From: an uncultured bacterium
GTDB taxonomy: Bacteria > Cyanobacteriota > Vampirovibrionia > Gastranaerophilales > Gastranaerophilaceae
Assembly: GCA_949298985.1 (NCBI GenBank)
Contig: CASFYV010000021.1
Coordinates: 186,001 to 250,000 of the forward strand
Length of the DNA: 64,000 bases
Direction of reading: 5' to 3'
The notes under the pieces are model-generated. The model did not search any database. It was not told the DNA's origin and saw nothing but the letters and a program-made list of their open reading frames with translations. The position numbers and the translations under genes were made by a program. This document shows, piece by piece, positions 53,662-62,936 of this stretch (within the stretch, counting starts at the first letter, position 1; each line of letters begins with the position of its first letter).

Positions 53662-54849
53662 CTAAGCCTTTCTTCTTTTTAATTCAGCTAATTCATCCTG
53701 AAATGGAGATAAAGAAGTTAGTTTATCCATAATTGCCGGTAATTTATCTACCACAAAATCAACCTCATCTTCGGTCGTAAATCTTGATAAACTAAATCTA
53801 ATTGAGCCATGTAAAGCCGTAAAAGGTATCCCCATTGCTCTTAATACATGACTTGGTTCAAGAGAACCTGAAGTACAAGCGCTGCCTGAGCTTGCACATA
53901 CACCTATATCACTTAAATGAAGTAAAATAAGTTCTCCCTCAACATATTCAAAACCTATATTTACAGTATTAGGAACTCGATTAGAAATAGAAGTATTTAA
54001 TCTTGCATTAAACACATTTTTCAAAATACCTTGTTCTAATTTATCACGTAATCTTTTTACTTCCTTTAATTCATAATCAAGAGCACTTTGAGCTAATTCA
54101 GCAGCTTTTCCAATACCTACGATATAAGGAACATTTTCCGTACCGGCTCTTAAACCTCTTTCTTGATGACCTCCAATAATTAGTGGAGTAAATCTAACAT
54201 TCGATTTAGCATACAATACTCCAACACCTTTAGGAGCGTGAAATTTATGTCCGGAAATTCCCAACAAATCAATTTTAGTATCTTTAACATTCATCGGAAT
54301 TTTACCGGCAGCTTGAACTGCATCTACAAAAAACCTTGTTTCTGGAGATTTTGATTTTATATATTCACCAATTTCTTCAACAGGATTTATAACACCTGTT
54401 TCATTGTTTGCCCACATTACAGATACTAATGCAGTATCTTTTCTTAATTTTGATTTTAATTCTTCAAAATCCAGTTCCCCTTGAGAATTTACGCCAATAT
54501 AATCAACTTCATAGCCATTTTTCTCAAAATACTTATAAGTATTCAAAACACAAGGATGTTCTACTTTTGTTGTGATAATATGTTTTTTTTCTTTATTGCA
54601 GTCAAGTACGCCTTTTATTGCCATATTGGCAGACTCTGAACCACAAGAAGTAAAATAAATATCTTTTTCACTTTCAGCCCCAATAAAATCTCTAACTTGA
54701 ACTCGAGCTTTTTTTATTGCGTCAGCCGGTTTTTTAGCAAAATCATACATACTTGAAGCATTAGCATACTCTTCCCTAAGAAAAGGCAGCATCTCCTCCA
54801 ACACTTTTTCATCAACCTTAGTTGTTGCATTGTTATCTAAATAAATCAT
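53662..54849 (-). CDS. nifS: Cysteine desulfurase NifS/IscS type
   Basis: A 395-aa PLP enzyme. Opening motif IYLDNNATTKVDEKVLEEML, PLP Lys K202 in ISGHKFHAPKG, and the sulfur-carrying loop with C325 in SSGSACTSGSLEPSHV. It frees sulfur from cysteine and passes it to the scaffold NifU, encoded just upstream with 4-bp overlap. Serves general iron-sulfur cluster assembly; no nitrogenase gene is present. RimO in this window is one possible client. Confidence 0.95.
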   Translation of the reverse strand: MIYLDNNATTKVDEKVLEEMLPFLREEYANASSMYDFAKKPADAIKKARVQVRDFIGAESEKDIYFTSCGSESANMAIKGVLDCNKEKKHIITTKVEHPCVLNTYKYFEKNGYEVDYIGVNSQGELDFEELKSKLRKDTALVSVMWANNETGVINPVEEIGEYIKSKSPETRFFVDAVQAAGKIPMNVKDTKIDLLGISGHKFHAPKGVGVLYAKSNVRFTPLIIGGHQERGLRAGTENVPYIVGIGKAAELAQSALDYELKEVKRLRDKLEQGILKNVFNARLNTSISNRVPNTVNIGFEYVEGELILLHLSDIGVCASSGSACTSGSLEPSHVLRAMGIPFTALHGSIRFSLSRFTTEDEVDFVVDKLPAIMDKLTSLSPFQDELAELKRRKA

Positions 54850-55682
54850 ACTTGCTCCACTTCTATAGAAGAATCTACTTTATCCTTCAAAATTGTTTCA
54901 ACAAAATTCTTCAATGTCATAGATGCATTTTTACATCCGCTACACATACCTACCAACTTCACTTTTACAACATTTCCAATAACATCTACTAATTCAATAT
55001 CACCACCATCTTTTTGAAGTTGAGGAGAAATCTGTTGATCAATTACTTTGCTAATTTTTAAAATCTTTTGAGTTGGAGTAAGTTCTTTTTCTTGTCCTTC
55101 TTTTTTTAGATATGTTTCAATCATATCTTTAATAACGCCTTTACAACGTCCGCAAGCTCCTCCTGCTTTTGTATAATTAGTAACATCTTCAACAGTTTTT
55201 AACCCGTTTACTTTAATAGCTTCCCAAATTTGATTTTCTGTCACATTAAAACAAGTACAAATTATTTTATCTCCTGAATGAGAATAGTTATTATCTTCTT
55301 CAAAAATATCTTCATCCTCTCCGTAATATTTTTTCAAAGCATCTTCCAAAGCTTCATGCCCCATAACAGAACAGTGCATTTTTTCTTGAGGCAATCCATC
55401 CAATTCATCTGCAATATCTTTATTTGTTATTTTTGCAGCTTCTTCAATGGTTTTTCCAATAATCATTTCTGTTAAAATACTAGAACTTGCAACTGCAGAA
55501 CCACAGCCAAAAGTTAAAAATTTAGCATCTTTAATAATATTACCATCAAGCTTTATATATAATTTTAAAGAATCACCACAAGCAAGCGAACCTGCTTCTC
55601 CAATTAAATCTGCATCATCAATTTTACCAACATTTCTCGGATTTCTATAGTGATCCAAAACCTTCTCTGAATATTCCCACAT
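54846..55682 (-). CDS. nifU: Iron-sulfur cluster scaffold NifU, three-domain
   Basis: A 278-aa full-length NifU. IscU-like domain (1-125) with cluster cysteines C35, C60 and C104 and the D37 modulating Asp; central BFD-like [2Fe-2S] domain (about 137-190) with ICTCFNVTE and GGACGRCKG; C-terminal NifU domain (about 205-278) with GMCSGCKNASMTLKNFVE. The three-domain form is typical of NIF-type systems in anaerobes and epsilonproteobacteria. It leads the nifU-nifS-mscS operon. Confidence 0.96.
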   Translation of the reverse strand: MWEYSEKVLDHYRNPRNVGKIDDADLIGEAGSLACGDSLKLYIKLDGNIIKDAKFLTFGCGSAVASSSILTEMIIGKTIEEAAKITNKDIADELDGLPQEKMHCSVMGHEALEDALKKYYGEDEDIFEEDNNYSHSGDKIICTCFNVTENQIWEAIKVNGLKTVEDVTNYTKAGGACGRCKGVIKDMIETYLKKEGQEKELTPTQKILKISKVIDQQISPQLQKDGGDIELVDVIGNVVKVKLVGMCSGCKNASMTLKNFVETILKDKVDSSIEVEQV

Positions 55683-55749
55683 TTTATTTATAACCTCTTA
55701 ACTGTGTAATTGGATTTTCTCCCCTATATAATATTTTACAACAAAATTA

Positions 55750-56064
55750 CTAATTTTCTAATCTTTTTTGCTCTTTACGTAGAAATTCACAATCTGCTTC
55801 CAACCTTCTATCTTCCATAGCTTCTATTAAATCGTCAATAGATTTAATCTGCCCTAATTCGAACCCGACTTCTGCGTATAAAACACAATCATTACATAGT
55901 CTATAAGGTCCATACTGAACTGAACCGGCTAAAGGCTTTTCCTCTCCACAAGCATTACATACAAACATCTCATTTTCAGAATCAGGATTTTCTTCTATAT
56001 CGTCCAAACGCATTTGTTCAACTACCAACTGCATTTCTTTTACAACTTCTTCTTTTGTCTTCAT
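55750..56064 (-). CDS. Small zinc-ribbon-like hypothetical protein
   Basis: A 104-aa protein with two Cys pairs, C-x2-C (VCNACGEEK) and C-x2-C (LCNDCVLYAEV), likely one zinc site. Both flanking parts are acidic helices. It lacks a signal peptide. GAGAGGGAA precedes the ATG, and a TATAAT lies upstream on the minus strand near 56090. No family is recognised; the knuckle form could serve protein or nucleic-acid binding. It sits alone upstream of nifU with a 67-bp gap. Confidence 0.65.
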   Translation of the reverse strand: MKTKEEVVKEMQLVVEQMRLDDIEENPDSENEMFVCNACGEEKPLAGSVQYGPYRLCNDCVLYAEVGFELGQIKSIDDLIEAMEDRRLEADCEFLRKEQKRLEN

Positions 56065-56168
56065 TTTTAATTCCCTCTCACACTAATATTATAACATTAT
56101 ATTAAAGCCATAAAATTGTATATAAAATATATTGTTTACAATTGTAACAATCTCCTCCATCCAAAGGG

Positions 56169-56197
56169 TTGAAATGCAATATCACATGTATTATAAT
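56169..56197 (+). promoter_or_regulatory. Promoter of fliD
   Basis: TTGAAA (56169-56174) and TATAAT (56192-56197) are 17 bp apart, a sigma-70 rather than sigma-28/sigma-54 flagellar layout. AAAGGA at 56233-56238 precedes the ATG at 56246. Confidence 0.7.
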
Positions 56198-56245
56198 ATG
56201 TATATACTGTATATACTATATTAAAATAAAAAAAGGATTTTTATT

Positions 56246-57982
56246 ATGACAATATCATTCAGCGGTTTGGCTTCCGGCTTAGACACATCTTCATGGGTTG
56301 AAGCACTTGTATCAGTAAAACAAGAGAAAGTAACTGCACTTGAGACAGAACTAAAAGGCTTACAAACTGTAAAGACAACGTTAAACGACACTAGAAGTGC
56401 ATTTACAGCTTTAAGAAGTGCTATTGAAAAACTTACTGACGCAAAATTCGGCGGCACTTTTGACTTATTTGGTAAAAATACCGCTACATCTTCAAACACC
56501 GATTTGTTCACAGCAACCGCAACGAGTGATGCTGCAAGACAAAATTACGATATCACAATACAGCAGCTAGCAACATATACAAAGGCGAATTCAAAGGAAG
56601 CTGCCAGTGCTGTTGCTGATGACGAAACATCATTGAAAAATCTTGGGATAAGTGCCGGTACATTAACAACGTATGTAAATGGTCAGAAACATACTGTAAA
56701 TATTGAAGCAGATGATACAGTAGGTGATTTGAAAGCACAATTGGCTGGATTTGGAATAAAAGCTGAGATAGATGATAAAGGTGTTCTTAATCTTTCTGCT
56801 CAAAATGAAGGTGACACTATAAATATTGGTTCAACAACGGATAGTTCAAACTTAACATCTCTTATTGGCTTGACTCAACAAGAAGATGGAAGTTATGCAT
56901 CAACAAATTCTTTATATAAAGCATCTGTAGCTTCAAAATTAACCGATGCAGATTCTGGCTTTAAAGAACAAATTACCAAGGGAACTTTCACAATCGGCGA
57001 TGCAACATTCACGATTGATGATAAAACAACTCTATCATCTTTAATATCAGAAATTAACAGTAATGAAGACGCCCAAGCGTATGCTTATTGGGATGATGCA
57101 ACAGGAAAATTATCAATCACATCAAAAAAAGAAGGAGCTTCATATATAAACATTGAAGCCGGAACAAGTAACTTCACTGATGTAATGGGCTTTACAACTT
57201 CTGAATGGGATGCTGAAGGCAATGTAACATCTTCAAAAATGTATACTGAAGCTCAAGAGTTAGGTAAAAATGCTATGTTTACGGTAAATGGAACCAGCAT
57301 GGTATCAACTTCAAACACTGTAACTTCTGATGTATCAAGGATACAAGGTGTGACTTTGACTTTGAAAAAAGCAAGTACTGAAGAAGATGGAACATCTACT
57401 TTAAAGATTGAGCAAGATACATCACAGTTAAAAGATGCTGTTAATGAATTCATCACAGCATATAATGATATGATTGCAAAAGTTGATGAAGTAACTGCAA
57501 GTGGTGCGGATTTGAATGGCGAAACTTCATTAACAAGTCTTAAGAATACATTAAGAAATTATACTACAAGTTCTAATACGTCTAATGGCGGGATTTATAA
57601 GCTTTTATCCGATATCGGAATAACAACAGCTGCAGCAGATGGTAATAACCTTTCTGCTGACACAAATGAATTAAAATTAGATGAAGAAAAATTCTTAAAA
57701 GCTTTAGAAGAAAATCCGGAATCTGTAAAATCTATTTTAGCTGGAGAGAATGGCGTTCTAACAATGATGGAAAATGCTGTTGAACAAAGTTTAAAAGCTA
57801 CAGTAGGATATTTTGACGTCAAAACATCAACACTTGATTCTGATATAAGCAATATGGAAAAGAAAATTACAAAACAACAAACAAGTGTTGATAATTACAA
57901 AAGTCAACTTGAAGATAAATTCTACAAAATGGAACTTGCAATTTCACAAATGCAACAAAATTACAGTTCGTTCTTACAGTAG
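56246..57982 (+). CDS. fliD: Flagellar hook-associated protein 2 (filament cap FliD)
   Basis: A 578-aa protein with the FliD N-terminal domain (FSGLASGLDTSSWVEALVSV, about 4-23, then a coiled coil and DAARQNYDITIQQLATYTKA) and the C-terminal FliD domain (about 330-575), ending with a coiled coil LDSDISNMEKKITKQQTSVD and the hydrophobic SQLEDKFYKMELAISQMQQN. The central region is Thr/Ser/Asp-rich, as usual for the exposed part. It caps the growing flagellar filament. No other filament gene is adjacent; fliD usually sits with fliS and fliC, so the flagellar genes here are scattered. Own promoter and terminator. Confidence 0.95.
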   Translation: MTISFSGLASGLDTSSWVEALVSVKQEKVTALETELKGLQTVKTTLNDTRSAFTALRSAIEKLTDAKFGGTFDLFGKNTATSSNTDLFTATATSDAARQNYDITIQQLATYTKANSKEAASAVADDETSLKNLGISAGTLTTYVNGQKHTVNIEADDTVGDLKAQLAGFGIKAEIDDKGVLNLSAQNEGDTINIGSTTDSSNLTSLIGLTQQEDGSYASTNSLYKASVASKLTDADSGFKEQITKGTFTIGDATFTIDDKTTLSSLISEINSNEDAQAYAYWDDATGKLSITSKKEGASYINIEAGTSNFTDVMGFTTSEWDAEGNVTSSKMYTEAQELGKNAMFTVNGTSMVSTSNTVTSDVSRIQGVTLTLKKASTEEDGTSTLKIEQDTSQLKDAVNEFITAYNDMIAKVDEVTASGADLNGETSLTSLKNTLRNYTTSSNTSNGGIYKLLSDIGITTAAADGNNLSADTNELKLDEEKFLKALEENPESVKSILAGENGVLTMMENAVEQSLKATVGYFDVKTSTLDSDISNMEKKITKQQTSVDNYKSQLEDKFYKMELAISQMQQNYSSFLQ

Positions 57983-57998
57983 AATTAAAAGAAATTTT

Positions 57999-58030
57999 AA
58001 GGGCGAAAATCGAAGGTTTTCGCCCTTTTT
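57999..58030. terminator. Terminator between convergent fliD and lepA
   Basis: AAGGGCGAAAA pairs with its complement around a short loop and is followed by TTTTT; it lies between two convergent stop codons. Confidence 0.9.
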
Positions 58031-58039
58031 GTATATTAA

Positions 58040-59842
58040 CTATTCTTCATCTAAACTCAATACCGCCATAAATGCTTCTTGTGGAACTTCCACTCTTCCA
58101 ACAGCTTTCATTCGCTTTTTACCTTTTTTCTGTTTTTCAAGCAATTTACGTTTACGAGTAATATCACCACCATAACATTTATCTAAAACACTCTTTCTAA
58201 GAGCTTTTATGTTGGTTCTTGCAATAACCCTTCCTCCAATAGCTGCTTGAATAGGAACTTCAAACATCTGACGTGGAATAATTGTTTTCAATTTTTCTGT
58301 CAATTTTTGTCCGATATAATAAGCATTATCCTCGTGACAAATCACAGACAAAGCGTCAACAATTTCTCCAGCTAACATTATATCAAGTTTTATCAATTTA
58401 GAGCGTTTATAATCTTCAAACTCATAATCCAAACTTGCATAACCTTTTGAACGAGATTTCAATTGATCATAAAAATCAGTAATTACTTCACTTAATGGCA
58501 AATGATAAATCAAATCAACACGAACTTTGTCAAGATAATTCATATTGATAAAAATTCCTCTTTTAGTTTGACATAAATCCATTAAAGTTCCTACATAATC
58601 ATTAGGAGTAATTATTGAAACTCTTACATAAGGTTCTTCAATATAATCTCTATATTGTGCAGCAGGAAGATTTGCAGGGTTATCAATTTCTACAATCTCT
58701 CCATTAGTTTTATGCACTTTATAAATTACAGAAGGAGCTGTTGTTACAATTGATAAATCATATTCTCTTTCAAGTCTTTCTTGAGCAATTTCCATATGAA
58801 GCATTCCTAAGAAACCGCAACGGAAGCCAAAACCTAATGCACTTGAAGTTTCAGGCTCAAACGTAATTGAACTGTCAGATAATTTTAATTTTTCTAAAGC
58901 TTCCTTAAGTTCGTGATAATCCTCATTATCTACAGGATACATTCCTGAAAATACCATTGGTAAAGCTTCTTTATAACCAGGAAGAGGTTCTAAAGAAGGG
59001 TTCTCAACATTTGTAACGGTATCTCCTACAAATCTTGTAATTTCTTTAATAGAACCTGCAAAATAACCTACATCACCGCAAATTAACTCATTTACTTGAA
59101 CTCTATTAGGTGTTAAATATCCCAGTTCAACTATTTCATATTCTTTACCGGAAGCCATAAACCTAACTTTATCACCAAGTTTCATCTTTCCATCCATAAT
59201 CTTGAAGAAACAAAGCGTACCCAAATACGGATCATAAGCACTATCAAAAACCAATGCTCTAAGCGGCTTTTCTGTAGTATCAACTGGTGGTGGAACATAT
59301 TTTACAATAGCTTCCAAAACTTCATCAATACCAAGCCCTGTTTTTGCACTTACAGGTATAGCCATAGAAGTATCAATACCTAAAATTTCTTCAATCTCTG
59401 CTTTTACTCTTTCAACATCAGCCGATGGCAAATCTATTTTATTTATAACAGGAATTATTTCCAAATTTTGTTCAATTGCCATATACACATTGGCTAATGT
59501 TTGAGCTTCAACTCCTTGAGTTGCATCTACTATAAGTAAAGCCCCTTCACAAGCAGCAAGAGAACGAGAAACTTCATAAGAAAAATCAACGTGTCCCGGA
59601 GTATCAATCAAATTAAACACATATTTTTCACCTGCTTTTGAAGTATAATTCATTCTTGCAGCATTCAATTTAATCGTAATACCACGTTCTCGCTCTATAT
59701 CCATAGTATCTAAAAGCTGATTTTGCATATCACGTTCCGCAATAGTGCCTGTTGCTTCCAACAACCTATCAGCTAAAGTCGACTTACCATGGTCAATATG
59801 AGCGATTATACAAAAATTTCGTACATTATCTCTATGTTTCAT
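58040..59842 (-). CDS. lepA: Elongation factor 4 (LepA)
   Basis: A 600-aa translational GTPase, full length. G1 is [17 protein letters not shown]3 [15 protein letters not shown]4 NKIDLP. The LepA-specific C-terminal part is present ([20 protein letters not shown] and [20 protein letters not shown]). It remodels stalled ribosomes. TATAAT (59857-59852, minus) ends 9 bp before the ATG, so the leader is at most a few bases. Confidence 0.98.
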   Translation of the reverse strand: MKHRDNVRNFCIIAHIDHGKSTLADRLLEATGTIAERDMQNQLLDTMDIERERGITIKLNAARMNYTSKAGEKYVFNLIDTPGHVDFSYEVSRSLAACEGALLIVDATQGVEAQTLANVYMAIEQNLEIIPVINKIDLPSADVERVKAEIEEILGIDTSMAIPVSAKTGLGIDEVLEAIVKYVPPPVDTTEKPLRALVFDSAYDPYLGTLCFFKIMDGKMKLGDKVRFMASGKEYEIVELGYLTPNRVQVNELICGDVGYFAGSIKEITRFVGDTVTNVENPSLEPLPGYKEALPMVFSGMYPVDNEDYHELKEALEKLKLSDSSITFEPETSSALGFGFRCGFLGMLHMEIAQERLEREYDLSIVTTAPSVIYKVHKTNGEIVEIDNPANLPAAQYRDYIEEPYVRVSIITPNDYVGTLMDLCQTKRGIFINMNYLDKVRVDLIYHLPLSEVITDFYDQLKSRSKGYASLDYEFEDYKRSKLIKLDIMLAGEIVDALSVICHEDNAYYIGQKLTEKLKTIIPRQMFEVPIQAAIGGRVIARTNIKALRKSVLDKCYGGDITRKRKLLEKQKKGKKRMKAVGRVEVPQEAFMAVLSLDEE

Positions 59843-59882
59843 AATATGTTTATTATATTAGAAAAAGCTTTGAAGTAAATAT

Positions 59883-61121
59883 TTATTCCCAAACAAAGCC
59901 ATCTTCTTTCATTCTTCTGATAACTTCTTTAAGTTCATCTTTAGAACAAACAATAGATACTCTGAAATATCCTTGACCATAATCGCCAAAGGCATCACCA
60001 GGAACAGCAACAACTCCGGATTTTTGCATTAATTCATTAGTAAACTCTTCAGAAGCTCTATACTTCTTAGGAATTGGCAACCACAAATAGAAAGTTGCTT
60101 GTGGAATTTGAAAATCTTTACACCCAAGCTCTTTTAAACCTTCTACAAAAATTTCTTGATTTTCTTTAAAAGTCTTATTAGCTTCTTTTATATATTCATC
60201 ACCCTCTTTGGAATTCAAGATTTCGGCAGCTGCTATTTGTAAAGGTTTAAAAATACCTGAATCAATAGTTGATTTTAACTTTCCAAAAATCTTAACAGCT
60301 TCTTTATTTCCACAAATCCAACCTATTCTCCAGCCTGTCATTGCGTAAGGTTTTGAAAAACTAAAGAACTCTACTGCAATATCCTTAGCTCCTTCAATTT
60401 CCAAAATACTTACAGGCTTATTATCTTCATGAAAATACATATCAACATATGCTGCATCTGATATTAACAAAATATGATGTTTTTTACAAAACTCAACAAC
60501 ACTTTCCAAATACTCTTTTGTTGCACAAGCACCCAATGGATTATTTGGATAATTAATAATCAAAGCCTTAACCTTATTTGGATTAAAACCTTCTTTTTTC
60601 AAATTCGCAAAAACTTCTTCCATATCAGGCATAAAATTATTTTCCGGCTTTAGCGGAACTGAATAAGCTTGACCGCCTGAAACCTTAATCATTTCTTTAT
60701 AAGAAGCATACCCCGGATCAGGAACCATTATAATATCTTGCTCTTCTTTGTTTGTTATAGGATTAATCATTGCTCGAATAAAATTAGCAATACCTTCTTT
60801 TGAACCTATCAATGAAAAAATCTCATCGACAGGACTAAGCTCCACTCCAAAACAATTTTTCATTTTTTTTGCAATAGCTTCTCTTAAATAAACTTCTCCC
60901 TTTGGAGTTGAATATGTATGAACACCTTCTTTATCAAGAGCATTTTTAAGAGTATCTATTACAAACTTTGGTGGCATCGCTGTCGGAGCTCCCATTGATA
61001 ACATAATTGGCTTTCTACCTTTTGCTGTTAATTCCGGTGCTGATTTTGTTACTGTTTCTTTAATTCGAAACATTATATATGTTTCTAAAGTTTGTACATA
61101 ATCATTAAAAAATTCTTGCAT
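59883..61121 (-). CDS. Class I/II aminotransferase, possibly LL-diaminopimelate or aspartate type
   Basis: A 412-aa fold-type I PLP aminotransferase. PLP Lys is K257 in SFSKPYAMTGWRIGW, with N-Y-P-N-N-P at 190-195 and D222 in LLISDAAYVDMYF. The opening IMLSMGAPTAMPPKFVIDTL and length (about 410) fit DapL/aspartate aminotransferase relatives of cyanobacteria and chlamydiae, but the specificity-determining residues cannot be judged by eye. AAGGA precedes the ATG. It lies 40 bp upstream of lepA on the same strand and could be co-transcribed. Confidence 0.88.
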   Translation of the reverse strand: MQEFFNDYVQTLETYIMFRIKETVTKSAPELTAKGRKPIMLSMGAPTAMPPKFVIDTLKNALDKEGVHTYSTPKGEVYLREAIAKKMKNCFGVELSPVDEIFSLIGSKEGIANFIRAMINPITNKEEQDIIMVPDPGYASYKEMIKVSGGQAYSVPLKPENNFMPDMEEVFANLKKEGFNPNKVKALIINYPNNPLGACATKEYLESVVEFCKKHHILLISDAAYVDMYFHEDNKPVSILEIEGAKDIAVEFFSFSKPYAMTGWRIGWICGNKEAVKIFGKLKSTIDSGIFKPLQIAAAEILNSKEGDEYIKEANKTFKENQEIFVEGLKELGCKDFQIPQATFYLWLPIPKKYRASEEFTNELMQKSGVVAVPGDAFGDYGQGYFRVSIVCSKDELKEVIRRMKEDGFVWE

Positions 61122-61169
61122 ATAATAATCCTTATTTATCTAAATAAAGATTATTATATACTATTTTTT

Positions 61170-61481
61170 TTAAAGTGAACAGTTTTTTATTGTAGAAATT
61201 TTTGCACAATTATCCAAATACTCTATTGTACTTAATTTTTCGTTGTACAAATACTTAATAAAGTTAAGATATGATATGTCAAAAGAACTCAATAATATAT
61301 TTATTTCAAAACCTTCTGAGCAAAACGGTTCATAATCATATACAACATAACTGTTATATTTACTTTTCCATTCTTTTCGTTCGACTTTACAATTATTTTC
61401 TTCTGCAACGTCTTCAACCCAATCAACAATATCCTTATTTATATTTTTTATTTCTAAATATTTATTTTGTAATTTTTCCAT
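61170..61481 (-). CDS. Hypothetical protein, 103 aa, with leader hairpin
   Basis: Not recognised. The protein is charged, with a helical N-terminus (IKNINKDIVDWVEDVAEENN) and a beta-rich middle (SYVVYDYEPFCSEGFEINIL). No membrane segment or signal peptide. A GGAG lies 11 bp before the ATG, next to a 9-bp hairpin (61495-61523) that could mask it. It is 48 bp upstream of the aminotransferase on the same strand. Possibly a small binding or immunity-type protein, with no evidence to choose. Confidence 0.5.
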   Translation of the reverse strand: MEKLQNKYLEIKNINKDIVDWVEDVAEENNCKVERKEWKSKYNSYVVYDYEPFCSEGFEINILLSSFDISYLNFIKYLYNEKLSTIEYLDNCAKISTIKNCSL

Positions 61482-61494
61482 AGCAATAAATCTC

Positions 61495-61523
61495 CATACA
61501 GAAATTGTAAAGTGTTCTGTATG
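61495..61523 (-). promoter_or_regulatory. Hairpin beside the ribosome-binding site of the 103-aa gene
   Basis: CATACAGAA and TTCTGTATG form a perfect 9-bp stem with an 11-nt loop. On the minus strand its 3' arm ends on the first base of the GGAG of the gene starting at 61481. Confidence 0.5.
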
Positions 61524-61605
61524 AACATAAATTACCTGTTAGTTTAGTTTTTAGGGGTAAGGTCTTAAGAAATATGGTATTAGAATTATTGGGAATAATA
61601 AAACT

Positions 61606-61626
61606 CTATTCACTACTCACTACACT
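61606..61626 (-). repeat. Heptanucleotide repeat forming the 3' end of the acyltransferase gene
   Basis: CTATTCA CTACTCA CTACACT, 7-bp period. On the minus strand it encodes the last residues (VVSSE) and stop of the acyltransferase. Confidence 0.55.
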
Positions 61627-62334
61627 AAATCCATACAATGCTTCTTGAATACTTTCAGTGATAGCTTTTTTCTCGATTATTTCACTTTCGTTTGTATAAT
61701 CCTCAATTTTAATTTCCTCACCCATTTTAAGCTCAAAAGTCACTCTTTTATCAGATACCGCATAAAATGGTTGATTAATAAATAGAAAATCTCTATCAGA
61801 AAATAATTTTATTGGAACAATATTTTTCTTTGCATTTAATGCGACTAGAGCTGCTCCTTTTTTTATTTTAGGAAACTCATTTTTACGATGTCTAATTCCT
61901 GATGGAAAAATTATTACATTAAATCCCATATCAAGCATTTTTTTACTTTGAGATTTTAATTCTTCCAGTTCTAACTCATTCGTTAAAAAAATACTGTTAA
62001 TTATATTTTTTAAAATAGGATTATGAGCGAGTTCTTTTTTCACAAAACACGTACTTTGCGGAATTAAACTTATTAAAATTACAATATCGATAAAACTAGG
62101 ATGAGTTGATACAATTACCTTATTTTTAATCGCACTTAATTTTTTTATATCAATTTTTATTAACCTAATAAAAACTAATATACCAACAAAAAATTTCCAA
62201 CTATGACGAATTACATCAGAGCATAATTTTTTGTTATTTTTAATAAATGGAAAAAGGCAAAAATTCATTAAAACAGCCCCAATTCCAAAAATCCCAAAGC
62301 AAATTATTACCAAAAATGAACGAAAATATCTCAA
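61606..62334 (-). CDS. 1-acyl-glycerol-3-phosphate acyltransferase-like protein (PlsC family)
   Basis: A 242-aa acyltransferase with N-terminal membrane helices (about 6-30, 45-60). The H-x4-D motif is in STHPSFIDIV (H78, D83), and the substrate-binding FPSGIRHR matches the F-P-E-G-T-R motif in variant form (S-G-I-R). It is likely to acylate a lipid head or a product tethered to the membrane. It starts 1 bp after the chain-length-factor-like gene, so the two are co-transcribed, which resembles the gene order of aryl-polyene-type clusters. The C-terminal residues come from a heptad repeat. Confidence 0.82.
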   Translation of the reverse strand: MRYFRSFLVIICFGIFGIGAVLMNFCLFPFIKNNKKLCSDVIRHSWKFFVGILVFIRLIKIDIKKLSAIKNKVIVSTHPSFIDIVILISLIPQSTCFVKKELAHNPILKNIINSIFLTNELELEELKSQSKKMLDMGFNVIIFPSGIRHRKNEFPKIKKGAALVALNAKKNIVPIKLFSDRDFLFINQPFYAVSDKRVTFELKMGEEIKIEDYTNESEIIEKKAITESIQEALYGFSVVSSE

Positions 62335-62335
62335 T

Positions 62336-62917
62336 TTAGCCCTCTATTTTTCTTATTATCCCAAAATTTGATTTATAAATATCAATCTTTCCCTCTAAAA
62401 AATCAACAAATGAATTAAATTCATCAGAATTTTTTTGACAGGAATTTTCAAATTCACATTTTATTTTGCCGAATTCTTGAGAAATTAAACACGCAACAGC
62501 AGAGGAATCCGCATAACAAAACAATGAATTATTTTTTTGCGAAATAATACTTTTTATAAACCCTGCAGAAAGAGAATTTTCTCCACTTGAAATTGCATAA
62601 TACGGGATATTAATCTTTTGAAATAAAGTAAAAAATCCAACGGCAAAATTATGTACGGAACCGGAAAATTGTGCAGGCGATACTTCATTTAACTCATTAT
62701 ACTGTTCAATAATTTTTTCCAATCTTGTAATTTCTCCCTGCTTAGAAGAAAAAACAATTTCCTCAACATTGTTATTATAAACTTGAGAAATAACTTCGAC
62801 CGCCAATTTATCAATTGGACTTAACTTTCTTCTAATAAGAGGTGGAATTTTTTCGGAATTAAATTCTTCTACCGATTTAATATAATAAAAATCGCTAATA
62901 TAAAAACTCTTTTTCAT
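62336..62917 (-). CDS. Beta-ketoacyl synthase-like chain-length factor (ketosynthase, inactive type)
   Basis: A 193-aa protein when started at ATG 62917 (MKKSFYISDF), preferred because a TATAAT lies 6 bp upstream and the longer frame would run into the divergent gene. It resembles the Ketoacyl-synt_2 family (PF13723): PPLIRRKLSPIDKLAVEVIS, EEIVFSSKQGEITRLEKIIE, LNEVSPAQFSGSVHNFAVGF. At the place of the active Cys it reads AISSGENSLSAG, with no Cys, so it should be a non-catalytic partner that sets chain length or stabilises the active ketosynthase. Such proteins are known from aryl-polyene clusters. Confidence 0.8.
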   Translation of the reverse strand: MKKSFYISDFYYIKSVEEFNSEKIPPLIRRKLSPIDKLAVEVISQVYNNNVEEIVFSSKQGEITRLEKIIEQYNELNEVSPAQFSGSVHNFAVGFFTLFQKINIPYYAISSGENSLSAGFIKSIISQKNNSLFCYADSSAVACLISQEFGKIKCEFENSCQKNSDEFNSFVDFLEGKIDIYKSNFGIIRKIEG

Positions 62918-62936
62918 GCTAAAATTATACAATAAA
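62918..62936. promoter_or_regulatory. 19-bp divergent promoter region of the ketosynthase locus
   Basis: Only 19 bp separate the two start codons. On the minus strand TATAAT (62929-62924) is 6 bp from its ATG; on the plus strand TAAAAT (62920-62925) or TATACA (62926-62931) serves the ketosynthase. The two -10 elements overlap, and the -35 sites must lie inside the opposite genes. Confidence 0.6.
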
